A stretch of 14,760 nt of DNA from Clostridiales bacterium (GCA_019415925.1 DXYG01000067.1:1-14760); one strand, 5' to 3'. Counted from the first letter of the stretch, positions 5,274 to 13,383 are shown. Notes: generated by a model not told the origin, from the sequence alone. Translations and numbers: made by a program.

Positions 5274-6584
5274 ATGAAGGTAAAATATTCGGTTATACCC
5301 TTTATTCTTGCAGTTATTGCAACTGTCGGACTTAAGCTTATGAGCATTTTCGGCCTTGACGGCAGCGGAATGTTTCTCGGAATGAACAAAATGGGAATTA
5401 CATATGCAGTTATCGGTGTTACACTTGCACTCTTTCTTGTGTGTGTAATTATCAATATTTTTGACAGAAAGACAGCACCTGTTTATCCGGTGAAAAAGAA
5501 TTACGTCGCAGGTGTTTTTGCTGTCCTTGCAGGCACTTCGGTTGCGGCCTCGGCAATAACCACGATTTTAAACACATCAAATGATTCGGAATACTACCTT
5601 ATGACCGTCGTCTGTGCGGCATTATCAATTCCTGCCGCAATTGCGCTTATCCTTATGTCAAAGGTGCATTTTACAGGCAAATCAACTGTGTCGGGTGTTT
5701 CAATGCTCTTTATTTTCCCTGCACTGTGGGGTTGTTCAGAGCTCGTTTCCGAATTTCTTGTTGCAACCAAGGTTTCAATTTCTGCAAGCGATATGACTCC
5801 GCTTTTCTGTTACATTTTTATCACCCTTTACTACTTCTCACACTCTATGATTGTTTCAAGAATAAAGGGCAGAAATCCCGTTAAAGCCTGCTTTATCTAC
5901 GGACTTCCCGCTGTTGCAATCTCGCTTTCATACGGTCTTTATGTCATCTTTACGTCTATGATTGAGGGCACTCTTGCTTCACAGTCTTTATTTGGCGCAG
6001 AGCTTATTATCTTCTCAATTTACGCTCTCTCGTTCATTGTTGAAATGACCTTCAACACCTATACCAAAGACGAAATTGAAATAATCGACGGTATGCCCGA
6101 TGATGAAGATACCTACGAAAACAGCTATGTCAGGTCGGGCGGCTATGATGAGCTCGTTTTTGCAGAAAAGAAAGACGCAGAAACTGATCAGAAAGACGAG
6201 CCTAAGGTTTCGGATAAAATCCCTTCAATTACAGGTCTTGACGACTTTGTAATAGGCTACGGAGCAGAGGACGACAAAGAGCCTATTCCGTATCTCACCA
6301 AAAAGGAAATGAAAAAGGCAACCTCATCAAGACTTGTATTCTACAATGACAATTCCGAAGAAAAGTCAGAGCTTGTTGCCGAGCAGAAAGCTCCTGCCGA
6401 AACCGAAAATAATGAATTTGAAGAGCCTGCCCAAGTTATACAGGCTGAGCCTAAGGCAGAAAAGCCTGCCCAAGTTAAAATGCCCGAGCCTGAGCCTGCC
6501 CAAAATCCTGCTCCTAAAAAGGAACCCGAAAAGAAGCTGAGCGACATTGATTTGCTTTTGCAGGAGCTTGACAGCAAAAAATAA
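5274..6584 (+). CDS. Eight-helix membrane protein with long disordered tail, function unknown
   Basis: A 436-residue protein. Residues 1-260 contain about eight hydrophobic segments (roughly 6-26, 41-62, 77-99, 108-128, 142-164, 172-193, 204-227, 242-260). The remaining 176 residues are a charged, probably cytoplasmic tail rich in Glu, Lys, Pro and Ala. Three PAQ repeats (EEPAQV, EKPAQV, EPAQN) in the tail are encoded by near-identical GCCTGCCCAA DNA repeats around 6425-6505. The last residues, LSDIDLLLQELDSKK, could form a short amphipathic helix suited to binding a partner. The start follows GGAG by nine bases. The gene is divergent from the SpoIID-like gene across 81 AT-rich bases that must hold both promoters. 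I do not recognise the family. Confidence 0.8.
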   Translation: MKVKYSVIPFILAVIATVGLKLMSIFGLDGSGMFLGMNKMGITYAVIGVTLALFLVCVIINIFDRKTAPVYPVKKNYVAGVFAVLAGTSVAASAITTILNTSNDSEYYLMTVVCAALSIPAAIALILMSKVHFTGKSTVSGVSMLFIFPALWGCSELVSEFLVATKVSISASDMTPLFCYIFITLYYFSHSMIVSRIKGRNPVKACFIYGLPAVAISLSYGLYVIFTSMIEGTLASQSLFGAELIIFSIYALSFIVEMTFNTYTKDEIEIIDGMPDDEDTYENSYVRSGGYDELVFAEKKDAETDQKDEPKVSDKIPSITGLDDFVIGYGAEDDKEPIPYLTKKEMKKATSSRLVFYNDNSEEKSELVAEQKAPAETENNEFEEPAQVIQAEPKAEKPAQVKMPEPEPAQNPAPKKEPEKKLSDIDLLLQELDSKK

Positions 6585-6587
6585 TTG

Positions 6588-6616
6588 TTGACATTATTAT
6601 TTTTCGGTGTTATATT
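6588..6616 (+). promoter_or_regulatory. Sigma-A promoter of the thrS leader
   Basis: TTGACA (6588-6593) and TATATT (6611-6616) with a 17-bp spacer. It starts four bases after the upstream stop codon, so thrS has its own transcription unit. Confidence 0.85.
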
Positions 6617-6627
6617 ATAAATTAATA

Positions 6628-6856
6628 AATTAAATCAACGATAAGGACACGGTTTGTAAATCGCCATTTTCAGAGAGCGGATTGTATGCTGAAAAATCCG
6701 TATATGGTCTTACATTCTACCACCTTTGAGACTGCACAGGAAATGGTGCGGCGTATAACTGCGTTAAAGTTTTTGAGGGCAATTTATTGCCGAATAAGGG
6801 TGGAACCACGAGTAACTTCGTCCCAATATTCCTTTATGGAATATTGGGGTTTTTTT
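6628..6856 (+). promoter_or_regulatory. Threonine T-box riboswitch
   Basis: This is the leader between the promoter and thrS. It contains the conserved T-box AGGGTGGAACCACG (6797-6810), whose TGGA would pair with the UCCA end of uncharged tRNA-Thr. The Stem I signature CAGAGAG (6671-6677) is present. The upstream region has ACCACC at 6719-6724, where one of two adjacent ACC (Thr) triplets could be the specifier; this assignment is tentative. Uncharged tRNA-Thr should stabilise the antiterminator and allow read-through into thrS. Confidence 0.9.
6822..6856 (+). terminator. Regulated intrinsic terminator of the thrS T-box
   Basis: CCCAATATTCC (6822-6832) pairs with GGAATATTGGG (6838-6848) around a five-base loop and is followed by seven T residues. 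It competes with the antiterminator formed by the T-box sequence. Confidence 0.9.
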
Positions 6857-6898
6857 ATTAATTAATCAAATAATATTTAAAGGATAAGGAGAATAAAA

Positions 6899-8842
6899 AT
6901 GATTAAGGTTGAACTTAAAGGCGGAGTAGTCAAGGAATTTGACAGCAATATTACTCCTGCTGAAATTGCAAAATCAATTGGCGCAGGACTGTACAAATCA
7001 GTCTGTTGTGCAAAGGTTGACGGAGAGGTTGTTGACTTACGCACCGAGCTTACAAGCGACTGCAAGCTTGAACTTCTCACATTTGACGACCCCGAGGGTA
7101 AAAAGGCTTTCTGGCATACTGCTTCCCACGTGCTTGCACAGGCTGTTAAAAGACTTTACCCGAATGCAAAGTGTGCAATAGGACCTGCAATTGACAACGG
7201 CTTCTACTATGACTTTGATGTGGAAAAGCCGTTTTCTGCCGATGACCTTGAAAAAATCAAGTCTGAAATGAAGAAAATCGTTAAGTCGGGCGTTGCGCTT
7301 GAACGCTTTGAGCTTTCTCCCGAAGAGGCAGTTGCAAAGCTTGAGGAGATGAACGAGCCTTTTAAGGTTGAGCTTGCGAAAGAGCACTCAGACAAGGGCG
7401 AGAACATCACATTCTATAAGCAGGATGACTTTACAGACCTCTGCGCAGGACCTCACCTTATGAATGTTTCCGTAATCAAGGCAATTGAGCTTACAAACTG
7501 CACAGGCGCATACTGGAGAGGTGACGCAAACAACGCTCAGCTATGCCGAGTTTACGGTGTTGCATTCCCGAAGGCATCAATGCTTGAAGAGCACATCAAA
7601 ATGCTTGCAGAGGCAAAGAACCGTGACCACAACAAAATCGGACGTGAGCTTGAGCTCTTCACAACCTCCGAGGTAATCGGACAGGGACTTCCGATTCTTC
7701 TCCCTAAGGGTGCAAGAATCCTCCAGCTTTTACAGCGCTTTGTTGAGGACGAGGAGCAGAAGAGGGGCTGGCAGCTCACAAAAACTCCGTATATGGCAAA
7801 AAGCGACCTCTACAAAATCAGCGGCCACTGGGACCACTATCAGGACGGTATGTTCATTCTCGGCGACCCCGAAAAGGACGACGAGGTTTTTGCGCTTCGT
7901 CCTATGACCTGCCCGTTCCAGTATCAGGCTTATCTTAACCGTCAGCGTTCCTACCGTGACCTTCCGCTCCGCTACAACGAAACTTCAACACTTTTCCGTA
8001 ACGAGGCAAGCGGTGAGATGCACGGACTTATCAGAGTGCGTCAGTTCACACTTTCCGAAGGACACCTTATGTGTACTCCCGAACAGCTCGAGGATGAATT
8101 CAGAAGTTGTCTTGAGCTTGCAATCTATATGCTTAAAACTCTCGGACTTTATGACGACGTTTCATACCGTTTCTCAAAGTGGGATCCCAACGATACAGAA
8201 AAGTATATCGGTACAGCTGAGCAGTGGGATGAAGCACAGAATATGATGCAGAAGATTCTCGAACACCTTGAAATTCCGTACGTTGAGGGAATAGGAGAAG
8301 CTGCTTTCTACGGTCCGAAGCTCGACATTCAGATTAAGAATGTTTACGGCAAGGAAGATACGCTTATCACAATCCAGATTGACCAGATGCTCGCCGAAAA
8401 ATTCGGTATGGAGTACGTTGACAAGGACGGCACAAAGAAGATTCCCTGCATTATCCACAGAAGCTCACTCGGTTGTTACGAAAGAACTCTTGCACTTCTC
8501 ATTGAAAAGTATGCTGGTGCGTTCCCGATGTGGCTTGCACCCGTTCAGGTTAAGCTGCTTCCCGTTGCCGACAGACACCTTGACTACGTTTATGAAATCA
8601 AAAAGGCTCTTGAAGAAAAAGGTATGCGTGTTGAGGTTGACGGCAGAAGCGAGAAAATCGGCTATAAAATCCGTGAAGCACAGCTTGAAAAGGTTCCTTA
8701 TATGTTTATAATCGGCGATAAGGACATCGAGGCTCAGACTGTTTCTGTTCGTCACAGAAAAGAGGGCGACCTCGGCGCAATGAAGCTTGAACAGTTCATC
8801 GAAATGGCTGTTGAAGAAATTGAAACTAAAGCTATTAAGTGA
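6899..8842 (+). CDS. thrS: Threonine--tRNA ligase
   Basis: A 647-residue class II aminoacyl-tRNA synthetase that charges tRNA-Thr, of full family length. Domains in order: TGS (about 1-61); the second additional/editing domain (about 65-225) with H73xxxH77 and C182xxxH186; the catalytic core (about 245-540); and the anticodon-binding domain (about 545-640). Active-site zinc ligands are expected at C338 (RPMTCPF), H389 (SEGHLMC) and H520 (CIIHRSSLG). Motif 2 is around RYNETSTLFRNE and motif 3 is GCYERTLALLIE with Arg529. The MTCPFQ form of the Cys motif, in place of MNCPGH, is a variant seen in Clostridia. The start is set by AAGGAG upstream. Expression is controlled by the T-box just before it. 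Confidence 0.98.
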   Translation: MIKVELKGGVVKEFDSNITPAEIAKSIGAGLYKSVCCAKVDGEVVDLRTELTSDCKLELLTFDDPEGKKAFWHTASHVLAQAVKRLYPNAKCAIGPAIDNGFYYDFDVEKPFSADDLEKIKSEMKKIVKSGVALERFELSPEEAVAKLEEMNEPFKVELAKEHSDKGENITFYKQDDFTDLCAGPHLMNVSVIKAIELTNCTGAYWRGDANNAQLCRVYGVAFPKASMLEEHIKMLAEAKNRDHNKIGRELELFTTSEVIGQGLPILLPKGARILQLLQRFVEDEEQKRGWQLTKTPYMAKSDLYKISGHWDHYQDGMFILGDPEKDDEVFALRPMTCPFQYQAYLNRQRSYRDLPLRYNETSTLFRNEASGEMHGLIRVRQFTLSEGHLMCTPEQLEDEFRSCLELAIYMLKTLGLYDDVSYRFSKWDPNDTEKYIGTAEQWDEAQNMMQKILEHLEIPYVEGIGEAAFYGPKLDIQIKNVYGKEDTLITIQIDQMLAEKFGMEYVDKDGTKKIPCIIHRSSLGCYERTLALLIEKYAGAFPMWLAPVQVKLLPVADRHLDYVYEIKKALEEKGMRVEVDGRSEKIGYKIREAQLEKVPYMFIIGDKDIEAQTVSVRHRKEGDLGAMKLEQFIEMAVEEIETKAIK

Positions 8843-8899
8843 TTTTTAAAAATATAAGTTAAGTGGTTTCTTGCGTAAGAATCAGAAAAATGTATGACT

Positions 8900-8917
8900 C
8901 CCGAGATACCGGGTTTT
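8900..8917 (+). terminator. Weak possible terminator after thrS
   Basis: CCCG (8900-8903) and CGGG (8910-8913) can pair, followed by only four T residues. A second small hairpin, TTCTT-GCGT-AAGAA, lies at 8868-8881. Either may end the thrS transcript, but both are weak. No clear promoter was found for the next gene. Confidence 0.3.
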
Positions 8918-8962
8918 GATAATCTCCGACTTATATAACGGATTAAAAAAAGCAGGTGAAAT

Positions 8963-9760
8963 ATGTCCTACGGACTTACACCGTATGATAAAAAACGCTA
9001 CCGTGATTCCAAACGGCGCAGACGTCAGGCGGCAAAAGCCGCAAAAACAGGCAGAATACTTCCGTTTTCCACAGCAAGACGGCGGCTCGTTATTGCAATA
9101 GCAGTCATTATTCTTGTTGCAGGACTGTTAGTCGGCGGCTACTTTGCCTACAACGCTTTTACCGATAAGGCTCAGCCGAAGTCTGCGCATCAGCTTGAGC
9201 AGGAACAGAGCGAGGAGCTTTTGCGTGTGGTGAACAACAGTAATCCTCTGTCTGCCGACTATATGCCAAAGCTTAAAAACTATGGAAATTTTCATGTTAA
9301 TTCTCTTGCGGCAAATAATCTTGAAAATTTCTGCAATAAAGCAAAGGAGTCCGGCGTTGAAATAAATCTTGTTTCGGCTTACGTTTCCTTTGGCGAGCAG
9401 GAAAAGCTGTATAATGAAAAGCTCTCGGAATTTCTTGCAAATCCCGACTACACAGAAGTGAGAGCGCAGGCGGCGGCACAAAAGCTTGTGCCAAAGGGCG
9501 GCTGCAGTGAGGCACAGACAGGACTTCTCATAGGATTTGATATGTCTGACGAAAAGACCGTTGCATTCATTGAGCGTGAATGTATCAACTTCGGTTTTGT
9601 TCAGCGATATCCCAAAGACAAAGAGGACGTTACAAAGCTGAGCGAGAACAAAACGCTTTACCGCTACGTCGGAATTGATAATGCCAAAAAGATGCGTTCC
9701 TTTAATATGAGCCTTGAAGAATACTCACAATATGTGACATTGCAAAAAAATCAGGAATAA
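8963..9760 (+). CDS. VanY/peptidase M15B-like membrane protein without zinc ligands
   Basis: A 265-residue protein with a very basic N terminus (residues 10-42), one membrane segment (about 43-64) and an external domain with the D,D-carboxypeptidase VanY pattern. Matching parts are LVSAYVSFGEQEKLY (family SgYRs..eQ..ly), GGCSEAQTGL (family G.SEHQTGL), FGFVQRYPKDKEDVT and YRYVG (family EPWHlRYVG). The zinc and catalytic residues are replaced: the His of SEHQ is Ala184, the Asp seven residues on is Gly191, and the Glu and His of EPWH are Asn229 and Leu232. It is therefore probably inactive as a peptidase and may bind cell wall or a partner. CAGGTG six bases before the ATG supports the start. 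Confidence 0.75.
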   Translation: MSYGLTPYDKKRYRDSKRRRRQAAKAAKTGRILPFSTARRRLVIAIAVIILVAGLLVGGYFAYNAFTDKAQPKSAHQLEQEQSEELLRVVNNSNPLSADYMPKLKNYGNFHVNSLAANNLENFCNKAKESGVEINLVSAYVSFGEQEKLYNEKLSEFLANPDYTEVRAQAAAQKLVPKGGCSEAQTGLLIGFDMSDEKTVAFIERECINFGFVQRYPKDKEDVTKLSENKTLYRYVGIDNAKKMRSFNMSLEEYSQYVTLQKNQE

Positions 9761-9773
9761 TTTAAAAAAACAC

Positions 9774-9802
9774 TTGCAATTTGTAAAGTTGTGTAGTATA
9801 AT
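9774..9802 (+). promoter_or_regulatory. Sigma-A promoter of rpmE
   Basis: TTGCAA (9774-9779) and TATAAT (9797-9802) with a 17-bp spacer, directly upstream of the L31 gene. Confidence 0.85.
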
Positions 9803-9840
9803 AACTCTGTTAATTGTGCAAAGACAGGTAGGTGAAAATA

Positions 9841-10044
9841 ATGAAAGAGAATATCCATCCTAAGTATGAGCAGACAACAATTACTTGTGCTTGCGGTAAT
9901 GTTATTGAAACAGGTTCAACAAAGAAGGACATTCGTGTTGAAGTTTGTTCAAAATGTCACCCCTTCTTCACAGGAAAGCAGAAATTAGTTGATACAGGCG
10001 GACGTGTTGACAGATTCAAAAAGCGTTTCGGCATGGATAAATAA
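9841..10044 (+). CDS. rpmE: Ribosomal protein L31 (zinc-binding form)
   Basis: A 67-residue 50S subunit protein beginning MKENIHPKYE. It has the cysteine pairs C16/C18 (TCACGN) and C36/C39 (CSKCHPF) that mark the zinc-containing C+ type. The conserved end VDTGGRVDRFKKRFG is present. The ATG at 9841 is preferred over an in-frame GTG at 9832 because AGGTAGG lies before it and the family begins with this Met. It is a single-gene unit with its own promoter and a following hairpin terminator. Confidence 0.97.
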   Translation: MKENIHPKYEQTTITCACGNVIETGSTKKDIRVEVCSKCHPFFTGKQKLVDTGGRVDRFKKRFGMDK

Positions 10045-10060
10045 TTTTTATGTAATTGTT

Positions 10061-10090
10061 AAGACGGCGCTTCGGCGTCGTCTTATTTGC
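10061..10090 (+). terminator. Intrinsic terminator after rpmE
   Basis: AAGACGGCGC (10061-10070) pairs with GCGTCGTCTT (10075-10084), with one G-T type mismatch, around a TTCG tetraloop. A moderately T-rich tail follows. Confidence 0.65.
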
Positions 10091-10117
10091 TTTAACGAAA
10101 TTATTTGAGGTATCATA

Positions 10118-10753
10118 ATGGCTAAAGACTACAAAACCGTTCAGAATGAAGCTCATTCCGAGTTTACGGAAAAACGCTCACGCTTTATCGGCTATTGCAA
10201 GCCTGTTACTACCGAGCAGGAAGCAGTTGATTTCATCAACTCAAAGCGAAGTGAGCACTGGAACGCTACGCATAATGTGTATGCCTATTCGCTCAGAGAA
10301 GGCAACATAAAACGCTACAGCGATGACGGCGAACCGTCAGGTACAGCAGGAATGCCCGTGCTTGACGTAATCACGAAAAATGAAATTTATGACGTATGCA
10401 TTGTTGTAACACGCTACTTCGGCGGAGTTCTGCTCGGTACGGGAGGACTTGTGCGAGCCTATTCGCAGGGAGCAAAGGTCGCTTTAGAAGCAGGAAATGT
10501 CGTGATGATGCAGAGCTGTCTTATGTGCGAGGCTCGCTGCAGCTACAATCAGTACGGCAAGGTTTCTTCACTGATTATGGAAATCGGCGCAGTAATTGAC
10601 GATACCGTTTATGAAGCTGACGTGCTGATAAAATTTCATATAAAGCCTGAACACCTCGACAAGCTCAACAAACAACTTGCAGACGCAACTTCGGGCGAAA
10701 TTCAGGCAGTGTCGGACAGTGAAAAGTATTTTATGACTCAAATTGAAAAATAA
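10118..10753 (+). CDS. yigZ: YigZ/IMPACT-family protein
   Basis: A 211-residue protein of full length. The N-terminal UPF0029/IMPACT domain shows SRFIGY, the signature YSDDGEPSGTAGMPV, and VTRYFGGVLLGTGGLVRAYS. The C-terminal 70 residues correspond to the DUF1949 fold. Relatives are soluble cytoplasmic proteins of uncertain function with proposed links to translation control. GAGG lies upstream of the ATG with loose spacing. It is followed closely by the rplU promoter, so it ends its own unit. Confidence 0.93.
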   Translation: MAKDYKTVQNEAHSEFTEKRSRFIGYCKPVTTEQEAVDFINSKRSEHWNATHNVYAYSLREGNIKRYSDDGEPSGTAGMPVLDVITKNEIYDVCIVVTRYFGGVLLGTGGLVRAYSQGAKVALEAGNVVMMQSCLMCEARCSYNQYGKVSSLIMEIGAVIDDTVYEADVLIKFHIKPEHLDKLNKQLADATSGEIQAVSDSEKYFMTQIEK

Positions 10754-10764
10754 GGTAAAAATTG

Positions 10765-10793
10765 TTGACAACACGTTTTCTTTGTGGTATAGT
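10765..10793 (+). promoter_or_regulatory. Sigma-A promoter of the rplU-prp-rpmA operon
   Basis: TTGACA (10765-10770) and TATAGT (10788-10793) with a 17-bp spacer. Confidence 0.85.
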
Positions 10794-10798
10794 ATATA

Positions 10799-10872
10799 AG
10801 CCGCATATTGTGGGTTATAAGTGAGTTTCTCCACCCATAGATAGCGAGTCTAATGTAAAGGATGGTACTAAA
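10799..10872 (+). ncRNA. Possible ribosomal protein L21 leader
   Basis: About 75 transcribed, non-coding bases lie between the promoter and rplU. They can pair locally (TGGGT near 10810 with ACCCA near 10833). Position and size fit the L21 leader element known upstream of rplU in Firmicutes, thought to mediate autoregulation by L21. The identification rests mainly on position. Confidence 0.45.
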
Positions 10873-11181
10873 ATGTACGCAGTTATTCAGACAGGCGGTA
10901 AGCAGTACAAGGTAACAAACGACGAAGTTATCTTTGTTGAAAAGCTTAACGTTGAAGCAGCTGACACAGTAACATTCGACGTTGTAGCCGTTGGCACAGA
11001 CGACGGTCTTAAGGTTGGCACACCTTTTGTTGAGGGTGCAAAGGTTACTGGTGAAGTATTAAAGAACGGTAAGGGCAAGAAAATCAGAGTTGCTACTTAC
11101 AAGCCCAAAAAAGGCGAGAAGAGAACAATGGGTCACAGACAGCCTTACACACAGGTTAAGATTACTTCAATTGAAGCCTGA
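10873..11181 (+). CDS. rplU: Ribosomal protein L21
   Basis: A 102-residue 50S protein starting MYAVIQTGGKQYKV, with the conserved C-terminal block KKGEKRTMGHRQPYTQVKI. AAAGGATGG precedes the ATG. It is the first gene of the rplU-prp-rpmA operon, with prp starting two bases after its stop codon. Confidence 0.98.
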   Translation: MYAVIQTGGKQYKVTNDEVIFVEKLNVEAADTVTFDVVAVGTDDGLKVGTPFVEGAKVTGEVLKNGKGKKIRVATYKPKKGEKRTMGHRQPYTQVKITSIEA

Positions 11182-11183
11182 GT

Positions 11184-11501
11184 ATGATTACGGTAACTTT
11201 TAACTGTTCGGATAATTTAATCTGCGGTTTTAAAATATCAGGTCATTCGGGCTTTTCAGACGAGGGCAGTGATATTGTATGTGCAGCAGTCAGCTCTGCG
11301 GCATATATGACGGCAAACACAATTACCGAAATCCTGCATATAAATGCAGATGTTACCGAAAATGACGGATTTATGAGTTTAAGTCTGTCAAAGGGTGAAG
11401 CCGAAGAATCAGCCGTTGTTTTAGACGGATTAAGGCTTCATTTAACTGCTCTTTCGGAGCAATACACAAAGTATATTAAAGTGAAAATTTCGGAGGTGTA
11501 A
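11184..11501 (+). CDS. prp: Ribosomal-processing cysteine protease Prp
   Basis: A 105-residue YsxB/Prp protease. GHSGFSDEGSDIVCAAVS contains the catalytic pair His21 and Cys33. Prp removes the N-terminal extension from ribosomal protein L27, an essential step in Firmicutes that keep the extension. The substrate gene rpmA is the next gene. The start lies two bases after the rplU stop, suggesting translational coupling. Confidence 0.95.
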   Translation: MITVTFNCSDNLICGFKISGHSGFSDEGSDIVCAAVSSAAYMTANTITEILHINADVTENDGFMSLSLSKGEAEESAVVLDGLRLHLTALSEQYTKYIKVKISEV

Positions 11502-11505
11502 GGTA

Positions 11506-11790
11506 ATGCTTAAAATAAACATTCAGTTATTTGCTCACAAAAAAGGTATGGGTTCTACAAAGAACGGCCGTGACAGTGAATCAAAGCGTCTTGGCGTTAA
11601 GCGTGCAGACGGACAGAAGGTTCTCGCAGGCAACATCCTTGTAAAGCAGAGAGGCACACATATTCATCCCGGTGAAAATGTAGGCATCGGCTCTGACGAC
11701 ACACTGTTTGCAAAGATTGACGGTGTAGTAAGATTTGAGCGTGTTGGCAAAGACAGAAAGCGTGCAAGCGTTTATCCTGTTGAGCAGTAA
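11506..11790 (+). CDS. rpmA: Ribosomal protein L27 with cleavable N-terminal extension
   Basis: A 94-residue 50S protein at the peptidyl transferase centre. It begins MLKINIQLFAHKKG, the Prp-type extension, with expected cleavage after Phe9 so that the mature protein starts AHKKG. The remainder (GRDSESKRLGVKR...GTHIHPGENVGIG) is typical L27. The ribosome binding site GGAGG sits inside the end of prp, coupling the two genes. Confidence 0.98.
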   Translation: MLKINIQLFAHKKGMGSTKNGRDSESKRLGVKRADGQKVLAGNILVKQRGTHIHPGENVGIGSDDTLFAKIDGVVRFERVGKDRKRASVYPVEQ

Positions 11791-11804
11791 GCATAAATCA
11801 TTAG

Positions 11805-11830
11805 AGGGTGGATTTTATCCACCCTTTTTG
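11805..11830 (+). terminator. Intrinsic terminator of the rplU operon
   Basis: AGGGTGGA (11805-11812) and TCCACCCT (11818-11825) form an eight-base-pair stem with a five-base loop, followed by T residues to 11829. Confidence 0.9.
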
Positions 11831-11844
11831 TTTATACTAATAAT

Positions 11845-11876
11845 AGTGTGGAGTTTGGAGTGTGGAGAGTGGAGTT
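11845..11876. repeat. GGAG-rich direct repeat
   Basis: AGTGTGGAGTTTGG is followed at once by AGTGTGGAGAGTGG and AGTT, an imperfect tandem repeat of about 14 bases in the gap between rpmA and obgE. It resembles low-complexity intergenic repeats dispersed in clostridial genomes. Confidence 0.5.
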
Positions 11877-11954
11877 AAGGGTCACTCTGCTCCGAATTTA
11901 TAATAGTACGTGTTGTTTAAAAAGGTTTGAACGCTGAATTTATATTGAAATATC

Positions 11955-11999
11955 AGTAACGTTATGGTTACTATCGTAGGGACACGGCGTGCCGTGTCC
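11955..11999. repeat. Two intergenic palindromes upstream of obgE
   Basis: AGTAAC-GTTATG-GTTACT (11955-11972) is followed by GGACACGGC-GT-GCCGTGTCC (11980-11999), a perfect nine-base-pair GC-rich stem in an AT-rich gap. There is no T-run, so a terminator is unlikely. The second resembles REP-like dispersed palindromes. Apart from this and the GGAG repeat, I see nothing clear between the rpmA terminator and obgE, and no convincing promoter. Confidence 0.6.
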
Positions 12000-12083
12000 G
12001 CAGTAGCAATAAAACTTGACCGATTAAACCATAGTTATAGAGGAAAATAAACCTTTCCTACAATTAAAAACGGAGTACATTTT

Positions 12084-13355
12084 ATGTTTGTAGATACAGC
12101 GAAAATTAAAATTAAAGCAGGCGACGGCGGTGACGGCGCAGTTTCGTTCCACCGTGAAAAGTACGTAGCCGCAGGCGGTCCCGACGGCGGTGACGGCGGC
12201 AGGGGCGGAAACATTGTCTTTCAAGCCGACTCAAACCTATCAACGCTTGCAGATTTCAGATATAAGCGCAAATACTTTGCCGCAAAGGGCGAAAACGGCA
12301 GGGGCGGCAGATGTCGTGGCAGAAATGCCGAGGATTTGATTATCCGTGTTCCGGTCGGAACTCTTGTCAAGGAAGAAAGCACCGGCAGAATTTTAGCCGA
12401 CGTTTCCACAAAAGAGCCGTATGTTGTCGCAAGGGGCGGCAAGGGCGGCTGGGGAAATCCCCACTTTGCAACGCCTGTACGTCAGGTTCCCCGATTTGCA
12501 AAACCCGGACTTCCGGGCGAAGAATTTGACGTTGTGCTTGAGCTTAAGCTCCTTGCCGACGTAGGTCTTGTCGGCTTTCCGAATGTCGGAAAAAGCACAC
12601 TTGTGTCGGTAGTTTCTCAGGCAAAGCCTGAAATTGCTAACTACCACTTCACCACAATAACGCCCGTTCTCGGCGTTGTGTCAATGGGTGAGGGAAGCTC
12701 ATTTGTAATGGCTGATATTCCCGGACTTATCGAAGGTGCGTGGCAGGGCACAGGACTCGGACATCAGTTTTTACGTCACGTTGAGCGTTGCAGAATGCTT
12801 GTGCATATTGTAGACGTTTCGGGCAGTGAGGGAAGAAACCCGATTGAGGACTTCGAAACAATAAATGCAGAGCTTGAAAAGTTCAATCCCGAGCTTGCGC
12901 AAAGACCGATGATTGTTGCAGGCAATAAGTGCGATATGGCTACAGATGAGCAGATTGAAGAATTTAAGAATTACGTTGAGTCAAAGGGCTATGACTTTTT
13001 CCCTATTATGGCGGCAATCCGCTATGACGTTGACCCGATGCTCAAAAAGATTCAGGAAATGCTCTCAAAGCTTCCGCCGATTGTTCACTATGAGGCAGAG
13101 CCTGCACCTGTTGTCAATGTGGAAGATTTTGACGACCACAGCGTAACAATCAAAAACGTAAACGGTATTTACACAGTCGAAGCTGACTGGCTGTTGCAGG
13201 TTATGAAGGGCATAAACTTTGACGATTACGAAAGCCTTAACTACTTCCAGAAAGTGCTTATCAACGGCGGTGTAATTGACGCTTTGCGTGACAAGGGTTG
13301 TAACGACGGTGACACTGTTTCAATTTATGACGTTGAATTTGACTTTATGGATTAA
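12084..13355 (+). CDS. obgE: GTPase ObgE/CgtA
   Basis: A 423-residue ribosome-associated GTPase involved in 50S maturation and, in spore formers, in sporulation and stress signalling. The glycine-rich Obg fold covers about residues 1-157 (GDGGDGAVSFHREKY, GGPDGGDGGRGG). The GTPase domain has G1 GFPNVGKS (164-171), G2 around TTITP, G3 DIPG (211-214), G4 NKCD (281-284) and a G5 position reading MAA instead of the common SAA. The C-terminal OCT domain (about 345-423) is present, a form typical of Firmicutes. GGAG lies nine bases before the ATG. Its place after rplU-prp-rpmA is conserved in Firmicutes, but here a terminator and 254 bases separate them. Confidence 0.97.
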   Translation: MFVDTAKIKIKAGDGGDGAVSFHREKYVAAGGPDGGDGGRGGNIVFQADSNLSTLADFRYKRKYFAAKGENGRGGRCRGRNAEDLIIRVPVGTLVKEESTGRILADVSTKEPYVVARGGKGGWGNPHFATPVRQVPRFAKPGLPGEEFDVVLELKLLADVGLVGFPNVGKSTLVSVVSQAKPEIANYHFTTITPVLGVVSMGEGSSFVMADIPGLIEGAWQGTGLGHQFLRHVERCRMLVHIVDVSGSEGRNPIEDFETINAELEKFNPELAQRPMIVAGNKCDMATDEQIEEFKNYVESKGYDFFPIMAAIRYDVDPMLKKIQEMLSKLPPIVHYEAEPAPVVNVEDFDDHSVTIKNVNGIYTVEADWLLQVMKGINFDDYESLNYFQKVLINGGVIDALRDKGCNDGDTVSIYDVEFDFMD

Positions 13356-13383
13356 TTCTTTTTTAGAAATATTTGGGTAGATT

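Noticed and set aside
7037..7387. 116-residue minus-strand ORF inside thrS
   Set aside because: It is a shadow of thrS with no independent start signals or domain features.
12014..12040. Promoter TTGACC...TATAGA before obgE
   Set aside because: The spacer is only about 14 bases, too short for a normal sigma-A promoter.
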